A stretch of DNA of 64,000 nucleotides from NCBI GenBank assembly GCA_018398815.1, contig CM031611.1:48672301-48736300 (forward strand), written 5' to 3'. Shown in pieces: positions 1 to 9,411 of this stretch. Both the position numbers and the translations under genes were made by a program. Every line of letters begins with the position of its first letter. The stretch's first letter is position 1. The DNA comes from Conus ventricosus (Eukaryota; Mollusca; Gastropoda; Neogastropoda; Conidae). The notes below the pieces were generated by a model. It saw nothing but the letters and a program-made list of their open reading frames with translations, did not search any database and had not been told where the DNA came from.

Positions 1-76
<76 letters not shown>

Positions 77-79
77 GTG
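1..79. repeat. (CT)n microsatellite
   Basis: An almost uninterrupted CT dinucleotide run begins at base 1, with a few TGTC interruptions near its end. The array is cut by the window edge, so its true length is unknown. Confidence 0.97.
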
Positions 80-900
80 CCAATTTATAGTTCATGTTTG
101 TTTCCTCTCGTTCCATGTTCGCTCGTTCCTTCGGTCATTCTTGGATTTTTCCCCCGTTTTTCGTTCCAAGGAAGGCTTTCGGGGAACGTTCGGTCACACA
201 GGAGAGAACGGAGGAGGCGAACGGAAATCTTTATCTTGCAAACAACTGTATATTGTTTTTTCGTTATTTTGTTTGTTTTTTACACAGCTACGAATTCTTT
301 TTCGTTGTGTCTTGTTTCCTTCTTCCTCTTCTTCCTTCCTTCGTTTTCTCGGTCGGTCTGTTGTTTTGTTTGTATAAGCAGCACATTATCAGAATGAGTG
401 TGCCAGTACACCACACATTAGAACATTAACAAACCCACACACTTTGTATCAAACGCCAAAACACTAAAATCAGCAAGAATGTGTCCATTTGTAAAAGAAC
501 ATACAGGCTATGCATGGTGTGTAAGAGACTGGTTGGGGAAAAAAGAAGAAAAAAAAAACCTAGTAGTGGAAATTGTTTGGGGGTTTTTTCCCCGCTTTTT
601 GTTTCTTTTGGCAGATGAAGAGGACAATGTGAAGCACCAAAAAAATGAAGAGGTAGATTTTGGCCTTAGGATAAAATTATTTTAGGAAAAAAAAGAGGGT
701 GGGGGGGTAGTCACCGCCTCAGGTGCTCCATTGATGTGACGACTGATGCCACACACACAAAAAAGTTCAAGCTTGTTATAGTGTAAAACATACAGGTAAT
801 TCTAGCAAACTGTAAGCGAAAGTAAATCTGACGTTCCGGTGGGCTACACAGCCTATCACATAACAGACAATGCTCTTTTATTTTCTGTGACCAGATTTCA
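80..900. other. Gene-free stretch, nothing recognised
   Basis: T-rich sequence with several short open frames, none with recognisable protein features or convincing splice sites. The frames overlap on the same strand and their residue content is that of low-complexity TTT/TCC-rich DNA. I see no RNA gene or transposon signature here. Confidence 0.6.
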
Positions 901-920
901 GTGCGCAGACGTTGGTTTAC

Positions 921-1106
921 GGCACGACCCAGAACACGCGGCACGATGACCACGAGCCTGGCGAGAGGTTTAACCCCTTTAACGACAACTGACCAAGTTG
1001 CCGCAGCCTGACCCTTCGTCTTCCTGTCGTAGAGTCGATCCAGATCGTTGATCTGTATTTCCACTGGAGTGGGTGCGTCGATCTGTACGATAGGGACAGT
1101 TTCTGT

Positions 1107-1107
<1 letters not shown>
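921..1107 (-). CDS. Possible internal exon of an unidentified gene
   Basis: Read on the minus strand, a 187-base open segment is bounded by an acceptor-like CT-rich tract ending in CAG (the neighbouring GA/CT microsatellite supplies the pyrimidine run) and by a donor-like GTAAAC. The frame continues beyond the donor without a stop. It encodes an ordinary mixed-composition peptide containing EIQINDLDRLYDRKTKGQA, followed by a hydrophobic stretch LARLVVIVPRVLG, unlike the low-complexity frames around it. I do not recognise the family and no partner exon is visible in the window. It could equally be chance coding potential or transposon-derived sequence. Confidence 0.28.

Positions 1108-1109
<2 letters not shown>

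Positions 1110-1184
<75 letters not shown>
1110..1184. repeat. (GA)n microsatellite
   Basis: About 75 bases of GA repeat with one phase slip near 1,148. On the minus strand it forms the pyrimidine tract directly upstream of the possible exon at 921-1,107. Confidence 0.97.
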
Positions 1185-1187
<3 letters not shown>

Positions 1188-1721
1188 TGGTTCTTTGAAA
1201 AAATAACCATAATTTTACAAAGTCGATCGTATATGTCAAGGGGGCTTACACTGATGTTATAATTTACAACTTCTTACAGCACACCTCAAGAAGGCATGTT
1301 TATCCAATTTATATGATGTACGTTTACATACTGCCTTTTTTTCAAGTAAAATTGATTTCTGAATTTAAACACCTTTGAAATAATTTGCTCCAAACAGTTT
1401 CTTCACTTTGTATCTTTATCATATTAATAAGTAAGCGTTCATCACTTCGCATGAAACTACCGTCTGAGATAAAACTTAAATGTGGGTTCATGGACATTAA
1501 AAGATTACTTAGGTTTTTGTTAATTAATTGTCTTACATCTTGGACATAAATCGAAACCCCCACCCCCCACCCCCCTTTTCCTCTCTTTTCTTTTCTTTTT
1601 TTTAATTTTTGTTTTAGTAATTAATTTTGAGCTTACACATATCTAAAATGTTGCAGCTTCATCTCTCTGTCGTTTCTTTGTGATGAATGAAAACTCTTTT
1701 TTCTTCTGCATTAAAATTAAC

Positions 1722-1766
<45 letters not shown>

Positions 1767-3600
1767 GTGCATTTCTTCATCATTCGTTTGTGATGCATGG
1801 ATCAAATGAACGCTTAAATAAACGGTTTGCCGAGCATTACGTGTGGTTGAAGAGATCGTTCTCATTTCTCTCCCCTTTCCCTTGTCTTCCTGCATCTGCT
1901 TGCTACTTCTGAATTTTCCTCATTTTTCCCACTTCTCTCTTTCACATTGCTATTCTCCTAATAACAGCCATTTTGAGGGTGTTTTGTGCATTGTTTCCTT
2001 TGTTGTTTCTGAGGTCCGAAAAACAGATTTGCCAACAATTCAGGTAGTATTGTTATCAATATAAGAGTTCCTTTACATCCTTTCGTCTGTGTTTATTCGG
2101 ACTGTGGCAAGAACAAACAGAAAATTAGAATTGTCAAGAGCAATTTAAGAGGAATATCAGAGAACAGGTAATTAATGTTTTATTTAAAATCTTAAGGTGA
2201 AACATTAAATGGACATTATAAATATTTCCATCACACATGCATAACATTCTGGCGTTTTGCCTAGATTTATGGACGCATATTTCATTATTCTGAAAGACCT
2301 AACTTAACTTGAAAATATCAACTTTTCGTTATGCTAATTCTTTCAGAATTGTTTTTCAGGGTACAGTTTAAAGAACGTATTTGAAGTAATGCGATTCTTT
2401 TGATGTGCTGTTTGACGAAATGTAAGAAACCACAACCCTCAATTAGAGACTTAGAATATTTGTTCTGTAGATTCTTTTTCACTTATGTGTGCTCTTTTGC
2501 GGCTCTTTCGTACCACTAACAAGAGAAAAATCCCCACATGTGATGTCCCCTAACAAACAGTTGCATGCTTACCGCTTCAATTAGCACGTGCAGGTGCAAA
2601 TGATTTATTTCTCAGTTTGTAAACTCCTCGTGGCTTTTGAGAATTATAATAATATAATGCAGAATTTCAGCCCACTATGGCATCGAATAAAAAAAAAGCC
2701 AAAATCAATGTCCATACGTTAGGGAAAAGGGGGTTAATTTGAAATCTTTAATTATTGGATCTTGCATCTTGATAGTTTCAGCTTGGAAAAATACAATAGT
2801 CTGAAAACCAAATGCCCGAGCTTTACACTCCAGATAAATAAGTCTTCTAGCGTCACCAGATTTTTGTATAATTTTTATGAAAGAAGTAAGTTAAGCGATC
2901 AAGAGCTTAAATTAAACGTACACATGAGATAAATTGAACTCTGATGTATACTAATGCAAACGAACTGTATGAACGATTTAGCAAACGCACACTGAAATGC
3001 AAAGTATCAGCATACAAAGAACACATCCAGTTATGTATATTCCTTTCACACACCAAAAAAGGTATTAGATAAAAGTTAAATGTCATGATATTCAGTGCAG
3101 AAAGAGACGACACTCACAAGCATAATTAGACTGTGATTATCCATGTTTTGGCTTTCGACAAATATGAACTAACATTTACTTCACGTTAGTTTGCCTTTTA
3201 TAGACACTGCTTTCTTTCTCTCTTTCTTTCCATTTTTTTTTTTAACTTTGTTGTTTTCATTTTTCATGTTTCTAACTTAACCGTATTTATCATCAAAAGA
3301 AGAGATCGAATAAAGAAAGGAAGACCAGAAATCAGACTATTTTCGACAGGATTACCCGGTATGTTCCATTTTGTGTCAATACTTAAGTGAAGGAACCCAC
3401 CATTTCCATGTACTGCGGGGGAAAAAAAAAGTTCCATCGACTTCTAAGCCTGAACCTGGTTTATTGGCTAGTTGTTTTGGGCGAAGATCATACATGGAAA
3501 ATTCCCTTTGATTAACGTGGGTTCATTTAATATCATTCCATCTTTGACACCTGAGGTTTTGACATTGATATTCGCAACAGAGACATTCAACCATGTTTAA
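1185..3600. other. AT-rich intergenic stretch with a (GT)n microsatellite
   Basis: About 2.4 kb of AT-rich sequence with no convincing exon, RNA gene or transposon domain on either strand. It contains a (GT)n run at about 1,722-1,764. Open frames are short and compositionally random. Confidence 0.6.
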
Positions 3601-3611
3601 ACAAGTTCGCG

Positions 3612-3704
3612 CAAGCGTGTGTGTTTGTGCGAGCGCGTGCACGCGCATGTGTGCGTGCGTACACGCGTGCGTGCGCGCGTGCGTGTGTGTGAGTGTGTGT
3701 GCGC

Positions 3705-3774
<70 letters not shown>
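3612..3774. repeat. Alternating purine-pyrimidine repeat (GTGC-rich then (GT)n)
   Basis: The first ~100 bases are irregular GTGTGC/GCGC/ACGCG sequence with almost perfect purine-pyrimidine alternation, followed by ~63 bases of pure GT. The long low-complexity open frames across it on both strands are artefacts of the repeat. Confidence 0.95.
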
Positions 3775-3777
<3 letters not shown>

Positions 3778-4069
3778 AAATACATTGGCTACATTAATGA
3801 TAACACTCCAGAAGTTCAAAGCAGCGTTGCTTTTTCAAGAATTTTTTGTCTCCTGGCTCTATAAGCTCGGCAGCATTGAACCTGGGCTGATAAACTGCAC
3901 CCGTCCAACAATGATACCCAGAATAAGGGGACTTCGTTTAAGCCAGTTTCACCTTCGACATAGGGAAGACTGTCTCGAACAGACTGATTTTTGCCATTGA
4001 CAATTTGTCAAACGACAGCCAGCTCCCTGAGCGTCACCGTAACCAGTGTCCTTTTTTTCTGTCGCCACT

Positions 4070-4595
4070 CCTTGGGTTTACATCATCAAAAAACCCCTTG
4101 ACTTAAGGCTGTGTCCGACCAACTGACGTAGGCCAGAACAACAAGGCTACATCAAAATGTTGTTATGCTCTGCATTATTATGCGGGGACTGTCTTCAGTC
4201 ATGACAAGCTCCTAGCATAAATATCATCAGTCTTAAAAAATCCTTCGAAGTCGGAGTGTGGCTGCCCATGTGGCGGGGTAATCAAAAACGGTCATACACG
4301 TAATGTTCTCATCCCTAGCTGATGCATTTGTACCATAGTGTTCAAGTACTTCGGCTGTTTGGATTTTTTTTTTTCTGCGTACGCAGGCTGATACTCCAGC
4401 GGACACTCCCTGTACAGGCAGGCAAGGATTAATCCCATCTGCCCAACAAAGGGTGTGAAGTTTTTGTGTGTATGACCTTTTTTTTTTTATCCCGCCATTA
4501 AGGCAGCCATACTCCAACTTCGGGGAAGGCTGTTCGGGTGATCCCTGGAGTCTTTTAGCCAGGGTACGACAACAGCAACAACAACACCATCTATA
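4070..4595. mobile_element. Two SINE-like cores in inverted orientation
   Basis: The core seen at 4,250-4,310 (GTGTGGCTGCCCATGTGGCG followed by a ..CGGTCATACACGTAA segment) recurs in the opposite orientation at about 4,465-4,545 (GTGTATGACC, a T run, then AAGGCAGCCATACTCC). Flanking sequence (AAGGCTGTGTCCGACCAACT near 4,105 and CCCTGGAGTCTTTTAGCCAG near 4,542) matches an intronic repeat at about 22,680-22,970. Three occurrences in one window show a dispersed repeat. From memory, the ACGTGTATGACCG...GGCAGCCATACTCC core is a common gastropod SINE body, but I could not search for it. Confidence 0.6.
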
Positions 4596-4739
4596 CACTT
4601 AAATGATAGGACTTCTGAATTATGAACACAAAAAATGTAATGCCCCGTCCACTTTCTTTTTTTCACCCCCACCCTCAAACTGCGCATCTTCTGTAGTGAT
4701 GACAAAAATAAGGCATGCAGTAAACAGTTGGAAAGATAA

Positions 4740-5868
4740 TCATAACTGAAAGATACATGCGATGAAATGTAGATTATGTAGTGAGGGATGAATGATGCAT
4801 GCGATAAAAAGGAATATAGGCAGTGATGGGTGAACGGTATATACAGTAACAAAAACAAAAACAAAACAAAAAAAGAAAGAAGATAGCCGGTGATTGTGAA
4901 CGGTACATGCGGTGAAAAGGAAGACAGTGATGGTAAACGGTGCATGCTGTAAAAAGGAAGGGAGGCAGTGATGGTGAATGGTACATGCAGTAAAAAAGAA
5001 GACAGCCAGTGATGGCGAACGATACATGCTGTGAAAAGGAAGGGAGGCAGTGATGGTGAATGGTACATGCAGTAAAAAGGAAGACAGGCAGTGATGGCGA
5101 ACGGAACATCCAGTAAAAAGGAAGACAGGCAGTGATAGGTGAACGGTTCATGTAGTAAAAAGGAAGACAGGCAGTGATGGCGAACGGAACATCCAGTAAA
5201 AAGGAAGACAGGCAGTGATAGGTGAACGGTTCATGCAGTAAAGAGGAAGACAGGCAGTGATGGCAAACGGAACATCCAGTAAAAAGGAAGACAGGCAGTG
5301 ATAGGTGAACGGTTCATGCAGTAAAAAGGAAGACAGGCAGTGATGGCGAACGGAACATCCAGTAAAAAGGAAGACAGGCAGTGATAGGTGAACGGTTCAT
5401 GCAGTAAAAAGGAAGACAGGCAGTGATGGCGAACGGAACATCCAGTAAAAGGAAGACAGGCAGTGATAGGTGAACGGTTCATGCAGTAAAAAGGAAGACA
5501 GGCAGTGATGGCGAACGGAACATCCAGTAAAAAGGAAGACAGGCAGTGATAGGTGAACGGTTCATGCAGTAAAAAGGAAGACAGGCAGTGATGGCGAACG
5601 GAACATCCAGTAAAAAGGAAGACAGGCAGTGATAGGTGAACGGTTCATGCAGTAAAAAGGAAGACAGGCAGTGATGGCGAACGGAACATCCAGTAAAAAG
5701 GAAGAGGGGCAGTTATAGGCGAACGGGACATGCAGTAGAAGGGAAGACAGCAGTGGTGGATGAACGGTAAGTGCAGTGAAAAGGAAGAAAGGCAGTGACG
5801 GGTATACGGTACATACAGTAAAAAGGAAGACAGATAGGGATGGTGGACGGTACATGCAATTATAAGGA
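4740..5868. repeat. Minisatellite, 41/42-bp units in an alternating dimer
   Basis: Around 27 tandem units share the core AGTAAAAAGGAAGACAGGCA. Between about 5,068 and 5,700 two unit types alternate strictly: one continues GTGATGGCGAACGGAACATCC and the other GTGATAGGTGAACGGTTCATGC, giving an ~83-bp dimer repeated about seven times. Units at both edges are more divergent and lack the alternation. Long open frames across the array exist only because both unit lengths sum to near a multiple of three in places; I do not consider them genes. Confidence 0.95.
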
Positions 5869-6480
5869 AAAATGTAAAATGTTTACGTCTGTCCCTACAT
5901 TCTACAAGAATATGTCTCACTGTGAATGGTACATGACACGGAATGCACCACGAAGCTTCTTCACCTTTTTAAAGATAAGAATGGGTGTTAAAGGAGTGAC
6001 CTGTGTGTATGTGTGTAAACTGTACAAGACTATTTCTTCTTTAACTAAGGATATGTTCCACTGTTTGTTTGCCCTGACCGAACGGGTTATTTGATTTCCC
6101 CCATTTTATCGCCAGGTTTGAATTCGAGGGCAGAAAGTCAGATACAGATCTGAAGATGAATTTGATCCTGCGAGACGCCATGGGCCATGCCTTATTCCAA
6201 CTGAGACTTCTTTTGCAGCGTCTTTTTCCACGTGGTCCACTGCACTTGGCCTTGTTGAACTGCCTCCTGGATTCTCTTGGCATCCTCTTCTTTCTTTCAC
6301 CCCTGTATCACCTTGTCATCGTTGCTTTCCCCTTTGCCTGGCACCACTGACCACTTCGTTTCTGTTAACCCAAGCCACTACCTGTTTGTTTGCATGCTGT
6401 CCTGTTGTTTCCCTGATCTTCAGGTCTTCCTTTGCCATGTTCACTGCCTCTTCAACTGTCCATGTTCTGAGAGTTTTAAA
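5869..6480 (-). pseudogene. LINE ORF2 C-terminal relics
   Basis: Two degenerate fragments lie on the minus strand. Near 5,890-5,945 the translation contains TVRHILVECRDRR, which resembles the TVxHILxEC motif that ends many LINE ORF2 proteins. At 6,041-6,283 it contains IKFIFRSVSDFLPSNSNLA and GKQTVEHILS, resembling the C-terminal zinc-knuckle-like region of another LINE class, where a Cys pair has been lost. Upstream (6,283-6,470, minus strand) fragments such as KIRETTGQHANKQ look related. No reverse-transcriptase core is visible. Both pieces are dead remnants. Confidence 0.6.
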
Positions 6481-6538
6481 GTGAGAGAACTGCAGGTGGA
6501 ATTTGAAACAAATTTGAAACAGAATTATTAGTAAGCCT

Positions 6539-6722
6539 GCGAAACAATAGGGACAAACAAATCACAACACAAAACACAACGCGTTTCGACCATTTAAGTC
6601 TTCCTCAGGCAGGATAACATTCAGGACAATGAAAACGAAGAACGAGCAATCACTTATCTTCTCAAATTCAGCACAAGACAGGCGTGTTTTGTCTTGTGAT
6701 TTGTTTGTCTCTGTTGTTTGGT
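6539..6722. mobile_element. MITE-like element with terminal inverted repeats
   Basis: GACAAACAAATCACAACACA (from 6,552) and its near-perfect reverse complement ending at 6,709 form 26-bp arms with one mismatch. The similarity extends outward, with mismatches, to about 39 bases per arm. The ~106-bp interior contains ACGCGTTTCGACCATTTAAG, a motif I associate with the non-coding ends of some animal retroelements. There is no coding capacity, and target-site duplications are not clear. Confidence 0.5.
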
Positions 6723-6759
6723 GGACTTACTAGCAATTCTTTTAAGGAATTTTTTTGTT

Positions 6760-7235
6760 TTCCTTTTTTTTTTTTTTTGCTGTCCCAACTTCTGCGCCAC
6801 CTCAGAGGCAGTGCACCCACGCCGCTCATTCCGACACCCCGTCCACAGCCACAGCCCGGTCGGCCCCGCCGCAGCCCAGGCACCGGCAATCCACAAGGGG
6901 AAAGGCAATGTCGAGTCGTCAAGAGGCATCCCACCGGAGAAGACACTGCACTGCTGCCGAGTCACTTCGGTGGTGTTCAGTGGCGCCTGTTCTGATCTAA
7001 CATACGCAGGACACCACTACTAAGCCCCTACTGACGACATAATTGCTTAGTCGCGGAGCCGGCGTGAGTGAGCTCTCCCTCCGGAGGGCGCCACAAACGT
7101 CCGTCCAACGACAGCCCCATGGACGCCGATACCGGTGACCCCAACGGAACCAAACCAAGGCCACAGACGTGGAGAGGACATCGAAACTGAGGTCACCATG
7201 AGAGCAGGGCATGAAGGGCCACAGAATTTGAGACT
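6760..7235 (-). mobile_element. GC-rich repeat body, probably SINE-related
   Basis: A GC-rich block sits between an oligo-T run (about 6,765-6,778) and a second oligo-T run (about 7,233-7,246), the pattern expected of minus-strand retroposons with A tails. It directly abuts the tRNA-headed SINE at 7,236-7,612. I see no coding exon in it. It may be a second SINE or an extended SINE body. Confidence 0.4.
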
Positions 7236-7612
7236 TTTTTTTTTTAATGCTGATCGATGAGAATGAGGATGATTAAGACGATGCTACGGATTTCCATTTC
7301 GGTCTGAGACTACATGACAGGGCTGTACTCTACGCTTCCTTTCATAATATATCCGGCGTCAACCAGGCCCGAGAGATACAGGCACCTGCAGTGTTGGTCA
7401 AGAAATTTGAGCACCACTCTCAGAAACGCATCCATTAAGTGGACGAAACTCGACTGTGTGGTCCCAGTCTTCCAACTGAGTCCGCAGCAAACTCAACTCG
7501 GGGTAGGAGCGGTCGGGGCAGAAAAACCCACATGACTCTGATGGGATTCGAACCCACGACCACCCAGCCGGGAGTCCGCGACGCTAACCACTTCGCCACG
7601 GCGACTGGTGTT
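7236..7612 (-). mobile_element. tRNA-derived SINE (minus strand)
   Basis: On the minus strand, about 7,540-7,612 reads as a tRNA-like head with an A-box-like segment (TGGCGAAGTGGTTAGCG) and a canonical B box GGTTCGAATCC. It is followed by a ~300-bp body (CGGGCCTGGTTGACGCCGG near 7,357) and an A-rich tail formed by the oligo-T run at 7,233-7,246. Having RNA polymerase III promoter boxes plus a body and tail supports a SINE over a functional tRNA gene. Confidence 0.72.
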
Positions 7613-8177
7613 TTAAGGAATTTTATTCCATTTTTGCCAGTCTTCAGCTTGGGCTGAACTGGACTCACAGCCTGTCTCCGGAGCTCAGTTAGTAACCTTG
7701 CTTTGCTTACCTTGTTTCTCCTCCAGCATGGATTTCAGGGGTAGCGTCAGCTTTGTTTGGCGGCAGTATAGCGCAACGTTTGTGAGGCCACGTTGAACAC
7801 CGAGCCATTCCCTTGAGTAGTTGTTGCTGTTGGCCTCTGTTGATCCCACTATGCTGATGCTGGTTTGTAGTAGGCCTATTATTAGCGGAGACCAGTAGGA
7901 GCTTTGGGATCAGCTCGACCTGCAGACACCAGATCTTGTATTTACTATACTGAGAAGTGTGCCAGTGTAGCCACCAGCTTTAAAGGATTGTGGCTTCCTG
8001 GCAATACTTTTGGCCATAGGGTATGGGGTCGGATTTGGGAAAGGGGGGAGGGGGGGGGGGATTGCAGGCTCATTGGCCATTTTGATCTAATGGAACAGCT
8101 TTCAGTTTCTGAAAAGATAAGGACCAGAACTCTAAAGGTAATGACAGAGGCAGCTGAAAAGAGGTCCATCTGTACTT
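7613..8177. other. Upstream flank of the duplicated block, nothing recognised
   Basis: No gene, RNA or transposon domain is recognised. The stretch includes a G-rich run at about 8,041-8,060. It is the last sequence to the left of the inverted duplication, so it has no counterpart in the right arm. Confidence 0.6.
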
Positions 8178-8444
8178 GGTCGAGGAGAAACAAAAATGAA
8201 CATCATCAGGCTTAAATATCCTAATATAGAAACAGCTTGTCGGACAGTTATTCGGGCTGGTAAGACAACTGTCTTAAAAAGGCACACCTTGCACGAGCCC
8301 AACCATCCAGGAGGTGCAAATTCGAATCCAGCAACGCCAGAACTAATTCTGATAGCAGAGGGGTATATAAGAGTCATGACCTTGATGCATTCCGGCTTCC
8401 TTAGATGACAGAGTTCAGGGTCGAAACACTTGTTTGAGTGGGGA

Positions 8445-8462
8445 GGGGGGGGGGGGGGGGGG
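8445..8462. repeat. Poly-G tract (G18), variable between arms
   Basis: Eighteen G in the left arm; the matching tract in the right arm (about 54,308-54,337) has about thirty C. It lies about 460 bp upstream of the NDUFB5 start codon. Confidence 0.9.
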
Positions 8463-8925
8463 CGGGGGGAGGTCTTCTGTAAGTTCTGGTGTCAAGTTTC
8501 TTTCAACTGAAATAACTTGATTGTGTTTTATGTCTCTGTCTATTTTGTGCATCAGGGTGAGTATACAACCAATACATCTCGAATGTGGGTATCCTGTTAC
8601 ACAGGTTTGCATGATGTATATTCGAGCTGTGCCTCGCTCCAAGAAAAAAATAATGGTTACGCAGGATTTCGCATAAAAGACATATCATGGTTCTGATGGG
8701 GATACTTTTGTTCTTTCATCTGTAAAGTACGGAGTTACGCTCTTTTTCTGAAAGAAGCGAAAATTGCAAATTAACTGAACGAAACTTTAGAAGAATTAGA
8801 AAACTTATAGAAATACACTTGGAACAAAATAAATATTTTTTTGCATTTTTATATAGGCCTATTGTATGAGACACCAAGACAACGTTTTCGTTACTGCGGA
8901 GTTGTATGTGCCCTTGAAGGACAAG

Positions 8926-9022
8926 ATGGTAGCAATGAGTCTGCTGCGCCCGGCCTTAGGCCAGTGCGCTCGGGCTGTACTGCTCCGTGGCAGTCTCCTC
9001 TCAAGTAGACCACCAGCAACAG
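8926..9022 (+). CDS. NDUFB5: NDUFB5 exon 1 (start codon, mitochondrial presequence)
   Basis: ATG is at 8,926, followed by 32 codons rich in Leu, Ala and Arg with no acidic residue, as expected of a matrix-targeting presequence. The donor is AG|GTTAAT and leaves one base of a codon, which exon 2 completes. The right-arm copy of this exon lacks one base. Confidence 0.9.
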
Positions 9023-9345
9023 GTTAATTATTGGACATATTTTTTTCTTGTTTGAAATGTTTCAGTGTTTACTGTGAGTATTTTTAACATTGATGTGTTT
9101 TAGGGGTCAAATACTCATGACCCCCCCCCCCCCCCCCCCCCACTCACCCCTCCATATCATCTCGATCACAGCAGGGACCGTACACGGTCCCTGATCACAG
9201 GGACCGTCATTCGTTGGCGTCTTCATTGTCAGTCCGTTGGTTGCCATGACCACCGTATCACTTATTTCTGTGAATGCCTTAAATCTGTCTCGGCAGTGTT
9301 GATTGCACCTGGTCAAAAACCGTTTCAAATCCACATTCATATATG

Positions 9346-9411
<66 letters not shown>

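Noticed and set aside
4740..5868. CRISPR-like array of regular repeats
   Set aside because: Units are contiguous tandem repeats without unique spacers, and the genome is eukaryotic.
4487..5920. Open frames with repeated FRSPSLPVFLFTA-like motifs
   Set aside because: These are translations of the 41/42-bp minisatellite; the frame is lost at unit-length changes and no start or homologue is apparent.
7904..8215. 103-residue open frame on the plus strand upstream of NDUFB5
   Set aside because: It crosses a G-rich tract and the duplication boundary, has no recognisable features, and there are overlapping frames on the other strand.
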